Source: a virus. Taken from it: 21,993 nucleotides of DNA. Within the stretch, counting starts at the first letter, position 1; each line of letters starts with the position of its first letter. This document shows positions 8,333 through 16,503 of the stretch, piece by piece. Under the pieces are notes generated by a model, which saw nothing but the letters and a program-made list of their open reading frames with translations, made no database searches and was not told the DNA's origin. The DNA lies in IMG/VR virus record IMGVR_UViG_3300021961_000716, positions 1 through 21,993 of that record; one strand, 5' to 3'. The translations under genes were made by a program, and so were the position numbers.

Positions 8333-11149
8333 TTAAAATTGATATCTATATTCATCTGATGCATTATAAATTTGCATTGCTGACACTGTTATGTTTGGTG
8401 AATTGATGTGATAACTTGTGCCTGTAAACCAAACGTTAGCTCTGCTTACATACCAGTCTTCATCTAATCCATACATACTTGCTTCTGTGCTGAATTCATT
8501 TTCTAACAGTGTGTAATTATTTTTAATGTTAGCAGCATTAATATTGCCACTACCAGAGAACTTAAAGCCACTACCATTAATAGTATGTGTAGTAGAAACA
8601 GTATTATTGTTATTAACAAACGTAATATTTGCCATTGGCACTACTGCAATAATGCTATCAGTGCTTAATGTATTCCAATCTGTATACACATATGTTTTCC
8701 ACTGCCATTTACCTTTTGTTGGTGAACGTGCAAGATCATAACGCTTATATGGTGTATTACTAATTGTATAGTAGTGTGGGAAGGTATTGTTTACATTTGT
8801 TGTAATACTAAAGTCTTGCTCTAATATATAACTGTCTATACCAAAGTTGTCATACATTGTGCTGTTATATTGTCTATCTTCAATATAAAACCAAGCACTT
8901 GTATTAGCTTGACTGTATTGATATGGAACCCATGCTTGATTTCTTCCGGCAATCGGAGCATAACCATCATCATAAAACTGCACAGTAACACGATAGTAAG
9001 CACCAGGCACAGTGGTTACTTTGTTTAACGGTATCTTAGCAAAATAAAATTGATTATTTTCAATATCATCAAAGTTTTGTGTTATGCTGGCTGCAGGTGT
9101 TACACCTAACGCATAATCAAAACGTTCTAGAGTAGTAATACAACCTTGCCAATATGTAAACACATTATTTTGTGTTGTTACTGGTGCGGCAACAGCAACA
9201 TATTGTGCTGTTGTGCTTGGACCATATTCACCAACAGTTAAATCAGCATTTACAAATAATGTGCTAACTGTAGCGTTAGTAATAACATTACCAGTAGTAG
9301 GACTTACTATGTTACCAAATCCACTAGCAGGATTGTCTACAACATAAATGTTTCCTAACTGAATGTTATAATCACTGTATGGACTCTTAAAGTCTACCCA
9401 AGCCCATCTATCTCTGTAATATAAACCAGTAGCATCGCTGTCAGTAATGCCATCACGATATACTACATCACGATATGGTCTATCATTATATTCAACGCAC
9501 ACAAAGTCGCATGTAAGTGTGCCATCGTCTTCTATATTTTCTGTTGTGCGCAACACACGGAACCATTTGTTTTCAAACTTTTTACCTGGGTCTGTTAATT
9601 TAATATAATCACCAACATTAACTACAAGTGAACTATGATCTGCACTAAACGTTACAGTATTTGTGATGCGACTTTGACTTAATGTTAAGTTTGCAAGTGT
9701 TGCGGCTCTTGCTCTATTTGTTACACCTTTTAAACTAAAACTCATTCCACTAGTGGGCTCGTTAAGAACTTTATCAGCAGTGGGTGTAGTTACGTAGATA
9801 GTATCTGGTTGTTGTAATAGTGCATCATTAGGAAATGTTACTTCAGCAAAGTTATATAAACTGTATAAGTCTGTGCTGTTAACAGTAACACTACCAATAA
9901 TATTATCATTGTTAAATGTAAATGCATTTGCTTCTTCAGCGGCTGTCATTTCTTTGTTAATTAATACTTTAAACTTACCTTGTTTATTATCATAGGCAAA
10001 TGTAGCACCACCTGCTTTACAGATTTCTTCAATGTTTTCTGCTACACTATTTTGTGGGTTGACATACATATTGAGACGCCAACGGTCAACTTCAATATCG
10101 TATGCTCCAGCAACGCCACCAAACAAATCATAATAGCCACCTGCTGTCCCAGAATCAGGGCCACCTGTAGTCGGACTTTGAACTAATAAATGTTCTGCTG
10201 TAGAGTCATTATTAGTAGAATAATTATACCACTCTAGTATACTAGCATAATCTATATCATTTGCGGTTAATCCTGCACCGTATTTAGAATTAGTTAAGTA
10301 ATCATACAAACAACTTGCTGGTGTAAACATCCACCAATTTGTAAGAGAACCAGGCGGCGCTGTAGGGTCGTTGTAACCCATAGACTGCGCTCTAAATCGC
10401 CAATCACCAAAATCTTTTACTTCAACAGGTTGTGCAGTATACCAATCGCTGTATGTTCCAGCATTAACACGCACAATAGCAAATACCAAATCTTCCATTG
10501 TGTTTGAACTAGTCCAACCTGGAAATATATCATAAGCATTTTCACGATCAACTGAACCTACTGCATACTTGGGAAACACTTGATATCCAGCAGTTGAACC
10601 ACCTGCCCATGCCCAAACTTGCATAACACTATCTGCAACATCAAACCCTACATTAGCACTAGACCCTAATTCATCTAATCTAATAACAACTTCTTTAGTT
10701 GTTGGAGAAAATGTTGCTCTACTATTATCGCGATATATGTCTGTAAGTTCCCAATTTAGATCACCTGTAACAGCAGTGTTACTTTGATCATATAAATCAG
10801 TTTCACTTAACACAAAGCAATAAAATATTGTGTTTGCATTTGCTTTGTATACATCAGTAATAACACCGCCAGTTGTTACTGACCCATATAATCGAGGAAC
10901 TTTGTTATCAGTAGCAGGAGGAATAATACCTCTATCACTTTGACTACCACCTGTTAGACTTACATCACCGCCACTACTAATACGTTCTGATTGACGTAAT
11001 ACTTCACGTGGTAATCCAGTTGCACCAAGTGTAATACTGCTACTACCAACAAGTGGACTGTTGGCAATACTGCGAATACTATCTTCTTTACCAGCTATAT
11101 CTCTTGCTGCGTTGCTAACAGTTCGTAAAACATCATTAAAATTAGCCAT
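8333..11149 (-). CDS. Tail tip hub / host-specificity protein, lambda gpJ-like (938 aa)
   Basis: A large protein in the place of lambda J, after the tape measure and two minor tail proteins. An N-terminal VPRLYGSVTTGGVITD at about residues 84-99 matches the VPxxYG...GG start of J-family hub domains. FTPASCLYDYLTNSKYGAGL at 275-294 and ENIEEICKAGGATFAYDN at 371-388 are also J-like: the short-element-of-known-geometry region and the domain that handles a single-chain hub. Aromatic and beta-rich segments follow, with no collagen or coiled-coil fibre. In lambda this protein closes the tail tip, carries the receptor-binding end and takes part in DNA ejection. Translation is coupled to the upstream gene by a TAATG overlap at 11149. 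Family assignment is from motifs and synteny; the C-terminal third is unassigned. Confidence 0.85.
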   Translation of the reverse strand: MANFNDVLRTVSNAARDIAGKEDSIRSIANSPLVGSSSITLGATGLPREVLRQSERISSGGDVSLTGGSQSDRGIIPPATDNKVPRLYGSVTTGGVITDVYKANANTIFYCFVLSETDLYDQSNTAVTGDLNWELTDIYRDNSRATFSPTTKEVVIRLDELGSSANVGFDVADSVMQVWAWAGGSTAGYQVFPKYAVGSVDRENAYDIFPGWTSSNTMEDLVFAIVRVNAGTYSDWYTAQPVEVKDFGDWRFRAQSMGYNDPTAPPGSLTNWWMFTPASCLYDYLTNSKYGAGLTANDIDYASILEWYNYSTNNDSTAEHLLVQSPTTGGPDSGTAGGYYDLFGGVAGAYDIEVDRWRLNMYVNPQNSVAENIEEICKAGGATFAYDNKQGKFKVLINKEMTAAEEANAFTFNNDNIIGSVTVNSTDLYSLYNFAEVTFPNDALLQQPDTIYVTTPTADKVLNEPTSGMSFSLKGVTNRARAATLANLTLSQSRITNTVTFSADHSSLVVNVGDYIKLTDPGKKFENKWFRVLRTTENIEDDGTLTCDFVCVEYNDRPYRDVVYRDGITDSDATGLYYRDRWAWVDFKSPYSDYNIQLGNIYVVDNPASGFGNIVSPTTGNVITNATVSTLFVNADLTVGEYGPSTTAQYVAVAAPVTTQNNVFTYWQGCITTLERFDYALGVTPAASITQNFDDIENNQFYFAKIPLNKVTTVPGAYYRVTVQFYDDGYAPIAGRNQAWVPYQYSQANTSAWFYIEDRQYNSTMYDNFGIDSYILEQDFSITTNVNNTFPHYYTISNTPYKRYDLARSPTKGKWQWKTYVYTDWNTLSTDSIIAVVPMANITFVNNNNTVSTTHTINGSGFKFSGSGNINAANIKNNYTLLENEFSTEASMYGLDEDWYVSRANVWFTGTSYHINSPNITVSAMQIYNASDEYRYQF

Positions 11150-11709
11150 TAGCCAAACTCCGGTAAAGTTGTTATATACTGAACACGATCAAAACTGATG
11201 TCACCAGGATAAAAACGGCGTCTGTCTGCACCATTGGTTCGTTGCCCACTTATTTTTTTGTTTAGCAGTGTAACTATACTACTACAACTTAATACAATAG
11301 TATTTGTTATAACACCATTGATAACATCTGTATTTTCTTCAATATTGAAATTACTAATTATTCCTTTATAACGCAAATATGCTGTTTGGGGCTCAAAGTT
11401 ATTGTTATAGAATACACGATAAAGTATAACTTCACCACCTTTTATTTTTTCATTAAGCACAATGTTCATATAATCGCGCTTGTTTGGAATACCACTTAGG
11501 CTTATAGTAATAGTGCCCTGTGTGGATTTAAAGTCATTTCTAAGACTGCTTACTTGTAACAATTCGCCACATTCAAAATAATCTACATTACCAAACGTAA
11601 CCGGGGAAACAGCATCACTTAGGTAATATGTAGTATCACCTAATTGTAAATCCATAAACAGTGCATGTTTAATGGTTGCATTAGCAACTTCAGGTATTGT
11701 TGATGGCAT
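11149..11709 (-). CDS. Minor tail protein upstream of the hub (186 aa)
   Basis: Starts at ATG 11709, 9 nt after the 227-aa gene, behind a weak AGGAT. Its stop overlaps the hub gene start by one base (TAATG). The opening region reads MPSTIPEVANATIKHALFMD and LQLGDTTYYLSDAVSPVTFG. The middle is beta-rich, and the C-terminus ends with KKISGQRTNGADRRRFYPGD and then ISFDRV. That RT-N-RR-F-PGD-F-V ending recurs in minor tail proteins encoded just before J-like hubs. By position it corresponds to the lambda L/K/I region or a DUF1833/DUF2163-type tail-tip component. It carries no cysteine cluster of the gpL kind and no NlpC/P60 peptidase motif. A structural role at the tail tip is likely; the exact family is uncertain. 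Confidence 0.72.
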   Translation of the reverse strand: MPSTIPEVANATIKHALFMDLQLGDTTYYLSDAVSPVTFGNVDYFECGELLQVSSLRNDFKSTQGTITISLSGIPNKRDYMNIVLNEKIKGGEVILYRVFYNNNFEPQTAYLRYKGIISNFNIEENTDVINGVITNTIVLSCSSIVTLLNKKISGQRTNGADRRRFYPGDISFDRVQYITTLPEFG

Positions 11710-11718
11710 AATTTAATC

Positions 11719-12402
11719 CTATACGTCAATTACTTCCATTAATTCTAATGGTCCGCTAAACTCTATCCAACGTCCTGGGATAATTTCATATTGTGGTTTT
11801 GAAAGCATTTGAACATTCCACGTTACATTATTACCTACAAGTATACCTTTGCCTGCAACAGTGTATCCAGTCTGGAATATAACTGGTCTGTGCAGTGTTA
11901 CAGTAACATTGCTACCACCTAGGCCAGGAGTAACCACAGCACCTATTTGAACATCTTGTGTTACTACAAATGGATAACGATATCCTGCGTTAAATGTAAT
12001 ATAATCGCCTGCTTTAAATAGTATATCAGTAGGATTAGTATTAGTAACGTTAGAAGTGTTAACTAATATTGAGCCACCACTATAACTTGTTATACTGAGG
12101 TTGCTGATGTTATTAGCAGTCATATCACCTTGATATTCTGTAATCCAACTTAGTCCACTGTTAGTAGAACCAATATCAATACCTTCACTGTTAATAACAT
12201 CTAATCTATCTAATTCGGTCATTGTAGCACGATAGTCAGCATAAGTGCCACGTGCCATAAAGTTAACTGTAATTCTAAATGGCTGTGCTGTCATTACTTG
12301 AGCACTTTTAATTCTGCCACTGCGACTAATAGTTGTCCCACTGGTTTTAGTAGGAGTAATGAAAATTGTTTCTGCTTTGTTAATTACGTTTTGAATACTC
12401 AT
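11719..12402 (-). CDS. Distal-tail-like minor tail protein (227 aa)
   Basis: The first gene after the tape measure. Its ATG overlaps the tape-measure stop (ATGA, 4 nt) with AGGAG about 9 nt upstream, so the two are translationally coupled. The protein is beta-rich: RITVNFMARGTYADYRATM near residues 43-61 is followed by Thr/Asn/Gly-rich strands, and the C-terminus ends KPQYEIIPGRWIEFSGPLEL. In siphophages this slot usually encodes a distal tail (Dit) or lambda gpM-like protein that joins tape measure and tube to the tip. No carbohydrate-binding insertion is obvious. The call rests mostly on synteny. Confidence 0.7.
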   Translation of the reverse strand: MSIQNVINKAETIFITPTKTSGTTISRSGRIKSAQVMTAQPFRITVNFMARGTYADYRATMTELDRLDVINSEGIDIGSTNSGLSWITEYQGDMTANNISNLSITSYSGGSILVNTSNVTNTNPTDILFKAGDYITFNAGYRYPFVVTQDVQIGAVVTPGLGGSNVTVTLHRPVIFQTGYTVAGKGILVGNNVTWNVQMLSKPQYEIIPGRWIEFSGPLELMEVIDV

Positions 12403-14753
12403 CGTGGAATTCTCCTACTGCCTGCCATTGTTACGTTATATATAAACTCAGGATCTTTTGCTATTAGATTTTTAAAGCTGTCACTGTCTACTGCTGATAT
12501 ATTGTAATTAATTACAGTAGCACCACCACCGCCTAAACCATTTTGGCCAAGTGCAAAGTTTGGTATAATAGTGCCTGAACTTGATGGCATAAACAACTCT
12601 GGTCCTTTTTCACCAACAATACTTAATTTATTGCCTGGGATATATCCGCCTTCGGCAAAGCCAAACAGTTTAGCACCAAAACTAATAGCTTTGCCTAGGA
12701 AGCCACCACTGCCACCAGTTAGTTTACTTAATACACCACCTAAACCGTCTGATGCTTTTTTTGCATCATTTGCTTTGCGTATAACTTTATCAAACCAATC
12801 AATTAAACCTCTTGCAGCAGCACTTGCCAAGTAATCAATAATAGCTTTTTTAAGTGTATCAACAACACCTTTAAAACTTATTTTGCCTGTTTCAGCAAAT
12901 GTTCTAAAACTATCTGTTAGACTTGTTGTTAAATCAGTAAATACCTGCTTACCGTATCTAGACATATCTGTTATTTGATCTTTGTAGTCTGCATGTGCTT
13001 GGCGCCAGCCTGTAGAGAAACTGCGTTGTGATTCACTGTATTCTCTTGTTCTTTCTTCTAACTCTGCTCTTTCTTGCGCACTTAACTCCATAAAGTTGTC
13101 TAATGCTGTTTGAGCATTTTCAACTAATGTAGCAGTTGTTGCTGAGTTTTCTTCTCTGTGTAAACGTTCTGCTTCTGCAATAGTTTCTTGTAACTTGGCA
13201 ATACCTTCGGCACGCTTTTGATCAAAGTCTATTAATTCTTCAATAACATCACGCTCAACACCATATAGGTCAATATTTTCTTGAACTTGATTAAACTCAA
13301 GTATACGTGCATCTGTATAAGCAGTTATACTTTCGCGAGCAGCAATACCATTGTCAATTATTTTTTCTGTTGTTCTTTCTATTTCACGCTGTCTTGTTTT
13401 CTCAGCTTCACTTAATTTTTCTGCACCCCTTACTGCTTCTGCAACGTTAACTGTTATTGCTTCAGTTTGAGCTTGTGTTGCGGCAGTTTGTGCTTCTGTT
13501 GCAGCTTGGTTTTCGCGCATTGTATTCATTGCAGCGCGGACACGAGTTTCGATATCAGCAAATGCATCACTAGCAGCAGTAACACGACCTGAACTTTCAC
13601 CAATTTGGTCAAAGAAACCAGGTATGCCACTCATACCTTCTGCTAAGTTTCCTGCTGCTATTTGTCCTTGTCTAAAGTATTCTGCTACAGCATTACCTTG
13701 TTCTAATATACCAATGTATTCTAGGAAGTTTGTAAACACTTCGCCTAGTGCATATACACGATCTATAATAAAACCAAGTGATTTGGTCATTATGTTACCA
13801 AACCAAACTCCTATTTTGCCAGCAGCTTCAAACGCTGGACCAAATATTGCTTTTAATGTTCTAGCAATCTCAACAACATTGTCAATAACAAATGCCATTG
13901 TTTTGCCTGCGGCTAACAATGCTTCAACAAGTGTAAATGCTGCTTCTCGAGCAAAACTAGTAACTGCTTCCTCATTTGCTCCAAACGCACTAGTTAAGCT
14001 GTCGATAGTTGCTTTAAGTGCTTCATTAAATACTGAACCAAATGCAACTTGCACTTTGAATATGCTATCACCAACCATACTCATTTTACCATCAAGCGTT
14101 TCAGCCATCTTAGATGTGCCTGCGGTAATACGATCAAAACTTTTATTAAATGCTTCAGCAGTTTGTTCAGCAGTGTAAGTAACACCTTGTTCAAAACCTA
14201 AGAAAGCATTAACACCACGTTCTCTGAATATGTCTGCGCTTTGTGCGCCACTTGTTAATGCACGTTGTAATTGTCCAGCAGCAGTTTGGAAGTCAATACC
14301 AAAACTACTTGCTGTGCCTGCGGCTAATTGTATTGCGTTATCTAATCCACCAACTTGGTCAGCAATTAACAGTAATGCTGGTGAACCTTGTGCTATTTCG
14401 TCTAGGCTATATGGTAACTTGGCTGCTTGTTCTACAACCATTTCCATTGCTCTAGCACCCATCTCGGCACTACCGGTTAACACTTCAAGACGCACACCTA
14501 ACTGTTCAACACTTGCGGCTGCTGCACTTGCTTCTTTAACTTGATCTATAGCGGCACCAAGTGTTTTAATAGCAGCATATACGGCACCGGCCGCGGCAGC
14601 AAGAGGAGCAAAACGACTGAGCAAACTACCCATGCTAGTGCTTGCGGATTGACCACTACGATCTAAGCCACCTAATGCACCATCGGCATCTTTAACACCT
14701 TTGCTAAAGTTTTTATCATCAAGTTTAAGTGTTACTGTTATACTTTTAGCCAT
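12399..14753 (-). CDS. Tail tape measure protein (784 aa)
   Basis: Length determinant and scaffold of the tail tube. After an opening MAKSITVTLKLDDKNFSKGV there is an Ala-rich segment (LLSRFAPLAAAAGAVYAAI), hydrophobic helices around residues 270-355 (TMAFVIDNVVEIA, GFIIDRVYALGEVFTNFLEY), and a long charged coiled-coil region from about 440 to 590. The C-terminus has the typical lambda gpH-like signature FAEGGYIPGNKLSIVGEKG followed by PELFMP. I chose ATG 14753, in a TGATG overlap with the upstream stop and 7 nt from AAGGA, over the GTG one codon earlier. By the usual rule of about 0.15 nm per residue, 784 residues imply a tail of roughly 115-120 nm. No lytic transglycosylase or peptidase motif was seen. 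Confidence 0.95.
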   Translation of the reverse strand: MAKSITVTLKLDDKNFSKGVKDADGALGGLDRSGQSASTSMGSLLSRFAPLAAAAGAVYAAIKTLGAAIDQVKEASAAAASVEQLGVRLEVLTGSAEMGARAMEMVVEQAAKLPYSLDEIAQGSPALLLIADQVGGLDNAIQLAAGTASSFGIDFQTAAGQLQRALTSGAQSADIFRERGVNAFLGFEQGVTYTAEQTAEAFNKSFDRITAGTSKMAETLDGKMSMVGDSIFKVQVAFGSVFNEALKATIDSLTSAFGANEEAVTSFAREAAFTLVEALLAAGKTMAFVIDNVVEIARTLKAIFGPAFEAAGKIGVWFGNIMTKSLGFIIDRVYALGEVFTNFLEYIGILEQGNAVAEYFRQGQIAAGNLAEGMSGIPGFFDQIGESSGRVTAASDAFADIETRVRAAMNTMRENQAATEAQTAATQAQTEAITVNVAEAVRGAEKLSEAEKTRQREIERTTEKIIDNGIAARESITAYTDARILEFNQVQENIDLYGVERDVIEELIDFDQKRAEGIAKLQETIAEAERLHREENSATTATLVENAQTALDNFMELSAQERAELEERTREYSESQRSFSTGWRQAHADYKDQITDMSRYGKQVFTDLTTSLTDSFRTFAETGKISFKGVVDTLKKAIIDYLASAAARGLIDWFDKVIRKANDAKKASDGLGGVLSKLTGGSGGFLGKAISFGAKLFGFAEGGYIPGNKLSIVGEKGPELFMPSSSGTIIPNFALGQNGLGGGGATVINYNISAVDSDSFKNLIAKDPEFIYNVTMAGSRRIPR

Positions 14754-15040
14754 CACAATTTCCTTATATAAGTGTCGACAAGTTTATCAATTTGGTCTAT
14801 AGTAGGATCACTCATACCTTTTGGTGCTTGTTTACTAAAACCATCATCTAGCCTTCCAGCATAACCATAATCAGCATTTATTGTTAAATCTTTTTGTCGT
14901 GTTTTACTACGAGCATTACCTGTTTTAATTGGTGTTTTGGCGCGAAAAAACACACCAGCATCTTTCATGACAGCACCCGGCATATTTGCTAATTCTTTTA
15001 GCAACTTGTCCACACCACCTTTATCTATTTTTACTGTCAT
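14753..15040 (-). CDS. HK97 gp10-like tail completion/neck protein (95 aa)
   Basis: Reads MTVKIDKGGVDKLLKELANM, then AGVFFRAKTPIKTGNARSKT, YGYAGRLDDGFSKQAPKGM and a helical C-terminus. The pattern TPxxTGxxR...A-YA-x-L-x-x-G-x-S-x-x-APxxM resembles the HK97 gp10 family of head-tail joining and tail completion proteins. I chose ATG 15040. An in-frame ATG at 15076 would add 12 residues including two cysteines, but has no ribosome-binding site. The start lies inside the gpT-like frame (20-nt overlap), and the stop overlaps the tape-measure start. Its position between the chaperone and the tape measure is unusual, since this family normally sits nearer the connector genes. Confidence 0.68.
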   Translation of the reverse strand: MTVKIDKGGVDKLLKELANMPGAVMKDAGVFFRAKTPIKTGNARSKTRQKDLTINADYGYAGRLDDGFSKQAPKGMSDPTIDQIDKLVDTYIRKL

Positions 15041-15586
15041 TCGTTTTAACTCTATCCCACATTTGTTGCAAATCATTTGAATTTGCTGTATTTGGAGTTA
15101 CTTTTTTATTGTGTTTGTCACTTAAGTATTGGCGATATGTTGCCGCTACATCAAACACTACTAAGTCGTGTGTGGTTGCCTTAGCTAATATATCTGTAGG
15201 CAACATGCCATAGCGTTCTGCCATAGCGTCTATTAATGTCAACATTACTAATGCCGGGTCATCAGCATCAAATGCGACATTATTTACTTTCCCAACTGCT
15301 CCATTACTGCTGTGAATGCTTTTAGACTTACATCACTTGGCAGTATTTTATTTTCACGCATAACAGGATTGCCTTCATTATCTAAAATCATAGTTTTAGC
15401 AATATTTGTTATTGCGTCAATTTGATCTGCACCTTCAGCACGTTTGCTAAGTTGCAAATAATATTCTATTGGTTGCCTATCCCACACCCAAAAGGAAATA
15501 CTGTCACCATATTTGGCAACAATGTCTTCGTCTTTAAGGGTTATTTCAACTAATTTGGGTTCTGCGGCAAGGTCTGTGATGTTCAT
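15021..15586 (-). CDS. Tail assembly chaperone fusion (gpGT-like) made by -1 frameshift, 188 aa
   Basis: The gpG-like frame (15586-15284) ends ...EQLGK-TAA. The codons G GGA AAG just before the stop form a GGGAAAG slip heptamer (15287-15293). A -1 slip re-reads base 15287 and continues V-N-N-V-A-F-D-A-D-D-P-A-L-V into a frame that runs to 15021. It adds 88 residues including DAMAERYGMLPTDILAK, DLVVFDVAATYRQY and a basic tail. This is the arrangement of lambda gpG/gpGT, where the fusion binds the tape measure and gpG covers it during tube polymerisation. The gene lies, as expected, between the tail tube protein and the tape measure. The distal frame has no ribosome-binding site at its first ATG (15245), which supports synthesis only by frameshifting. 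Confidence 0.88.
15284..15586 (-). CDS. Tail assembly chaperone, gpG-like unslipped product (100 aa)
   Basis: The product made when ribosomes do not slip. It starts at ATG 15586, immediately after the upstream stop (TAG-ATG), with GGAG 8 nt upstream. It reads VEITLKDEDIVAKYGDSISF near residues 13-32, FWVWDRQPIEYYLQL at 32-46 and KILPSDVSLKAFTAVMEQLG at 80-99. The final LPxDV...AF..V...LGK segment is typical of siphophage tail assembly chaperones just before the frameshift. It is small, acidic to neutral, and has no membrane segment. It is expected to be made in excess over the fusion, to be needed for tail assembly, and to be absent from the virion, as in lambda. Confidence 0.86.
   Translation of the reverse strand: MNITDLAAEPKLVEITLKDEDIVAKYGDSISFWVWDRQPIEYYLQLSKRAEGADQIDAITNIAKTMILDNEGNPVMRENKILPSDVSLKAFTAVMEQLGK
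15287..15293 (-). promoter_or_regulatory. Programmed -1 ribosomal frameshift site GGGAAAG
   Basis: The codons are G GGA AAG in the zero frame, directly followed by TAA at 15284-15286. After slipping they re-pair as GGG AAA. It is the same heptamer as in lambda gpG-T. Possible enhancers are a Shine-Dalgarno-like GGAG 5 nt upstream (15299-15302) and a 7-bp stem with one G-U pair beginning 5 nt downstream: AATGTCG at 15275-15281 with CGGCATT at 15250-15256. The stem has an 18-nt loop and is only a suggestion. Confidence 0.9.
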
Positions 15587-15769
15587 CTATATATCTCCAT
15601 TGTTATCACGTTTTTTAAGGCTATGTATAGCACTTAAACTAAAAGCAATTCTATTTTTTGCTTTTTCTATATCTTTATAAGCACAATCTAATTCATTACG
15701 TGCTTTAGCTATTTCTTGTTCAAGACTCTTCAGAATGTCCTTCGTCGAGTGATTGTCCCATATCTGCAT
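15587..15769 (-). CDS. Small helical protein of unknown function (60 aa)
   Basis: Starts inside the preceding gene, overlapping it by 50 nt in a different frame. A purine-rich GGAAGAAGAAA serves as a plausible ribosome-binding site just before ATG 15769. The stop TAG abuts the gpG-like start. Most of the protein (SLEQEIAKARNELDCAYKDI, EKAKNRIAF) looks like one long amphipathic, coiled-coil helix with a basic end. The position next to the tail chaperone suggests a tail-assembly accessory, but no family is recognised. Confidence 0.62.
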   Translation of the reverse strand: MQIWDNHSTKDILKSLEQEIAKARNELDCAYKDIEKAKNRIAFSLSAIHSLKKRDNNGDI

Positions 15770-15956
15770 TTTCTTCTTCCTTCACATCTATATTTATTGT
15801 ATCTAAAGTTTTTACTGCTTTTACAGTATCATCAACACCATAAGCAATCTTTTTAAACTCGGATCCTTTGATTGGTTTGCCTTCCCAAGTAAAGTTTTCA
15901 CTCATTTTGTGAGTTTCACTCCACTTAGCAAAAGCATCTAATGTTCTTTGTTTCAT
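15720..15956 (-). CDS. Small acidic protein after the tail tube gene (78 aa)
   Basis: Starts at ATG 15956 with a strong AAGGAG 7 nt upstream, directly after the hairpin that follows the tail tube gene. It opens MKQRTLDAFAKWSETHKMSE, then FTWEGKPIKGSEFKKIAYGV, and ends with a very acidic tail (KEEENADMGQSLDEGHSEES). There is no membrane helix or known motif. Its 3' end overlaps the 60-aa gene. Location between tube protein and chaperone suggests a tail-assembly function, which is inferred from position alone. Confidence 0.7.
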   Translation of the reverse strand: MKQRTLDAFAKWSETHKMSENFTWEGKPIKGSEFKKIAYGVDDTVKAVKTLDTINIDVKEEENADMGQSLDEGHSEES

Positions 15957-15973
15957 GTTTACTCCTTAAGAAA

Positions 15974-15999
15974 AGCAGTAGCAGTTGCCTGCTACTGCT
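15974..15999 (-). terminator. Hairpin after the tail tube gene, terminator or attenuator
   Basis: In the transcript, AGCAGTAGCAG and CTGCTACTGCT form a perfect 11-bp stem closed by a GCAA (GNRA) tetraloop, followed by TTTCTT and then the AAGGAG site of the next gene. The stem is strong but the T-run is short and interrupted. Partial termination or 3'-end protection of the abundant capsid and tube message is more likely than a full stop, because the tail genes downstream have no visible promoter. Confidence 0.65.
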
Positions 16000-16009
16000 G
16001 TTTCATTAT

Positions 16010-16492
16010 TTAAATAACAACGTCGACAGTATAATCGCCGTCTACTTCAACAGTAACTGGTGTTACCCAAAGAGGACTGTCTGGATTTACTGTTGGTGCT
16101 AGACCACCAATATATCCTACACCTTCCACAAGTTTTGAGCCTGCGTCAGTTCCGTTAAAATAAACTCTAAAACCAATCTTGGTCTTATTTGTTGATGTCC
16201 CTAACAAACCATTAATTGCAACTGCACCAGTGCCGCCCGCATTACCAAAGAATGTATCATCATCAACGATACAGTTCAGTGCTAATTGGTTAGTAGCTGG
16301 TGTTGTAACAACACTTTCACTTGCACTGTCTAGAGTTTTAAATCTAAAAGTGCCGGTAGTATTGGTCACAGTAATGTCTGTCATGAAGGGAACACTAACA
16401 ACGTTAGCGTCAATGATAACGCTATTGCCGGCGTAGATATCGTATATTTTTAATACGGCTTCGTTGCCTGCTGCTGTGTTAATATAAGCCAT
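16010..16492 (-). CDS. Major tail (tube) protein candidate (160 aa)
   Basis: Starts at ATG 16492 behind AAAGGAG with good spacing, one of the better ribosome-binding sites in the window. The protein is beta-rich and compact: MAYINTAAGNEAVLKIYDIY, ITVTNTTGTFRFKTLDSASE, an acidic DDDTFFG loop, GFRVYFNGTDAG, and a C-terminal WVTPVTVEVDGDYTVDVVI. Size, composition and position (after the tail terminator, before the chaperone and tape measure) fit the tube-forming major tail protein. No C-terminal Ig-like domain is present. The hairpin directly after the gene would suit a highly expressed message. The call is by synteny; sequence families for tube proteins diverge strongly. Confidence 0.75.
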   Translation of the reverse strand: MAYINTAAGNEAVLKIYDIYAGNSVIIDANVVSVPFMTDITVTNTTGTFRFKTLDSASESVVTTPATNQLALNCIVDDDTFFGNAGGTGAVAINGLLGTSTNKTKIGFRVYFNGTDAGSKLVEGVGYIGGLAPTVNPDSPLWVTPVTVEVDGDYTVDVVI

Positions 16493-16503
16493 TGCTTACT
16501 CCT

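Noticed and set aside
13624-14544. Plus-strand open frames of 104-184 codons opposite the tape measure gene
   Set aside because: Shadows of an Ala-rich minus-strand coding sequence; no start signals, and the opposite frame has clear tape-measure features.
15021-15245. A stand-alone 74-aa gene starting at ATG 15245
   Set aside because: No ribosome-binding site at this ATG. The frame continues upstream to the GGGAAAG slip site and matches a gpT-like extension.
15720-15769. Possible frameshift joining the 78-aa and 60-aa genes
   Set aside because: Joining would need +1 or -2, no slippery heptamer is present, and the second gene has its own ATG and ribosome-binding site. The real chaperone frameshift is at 15287-15293.
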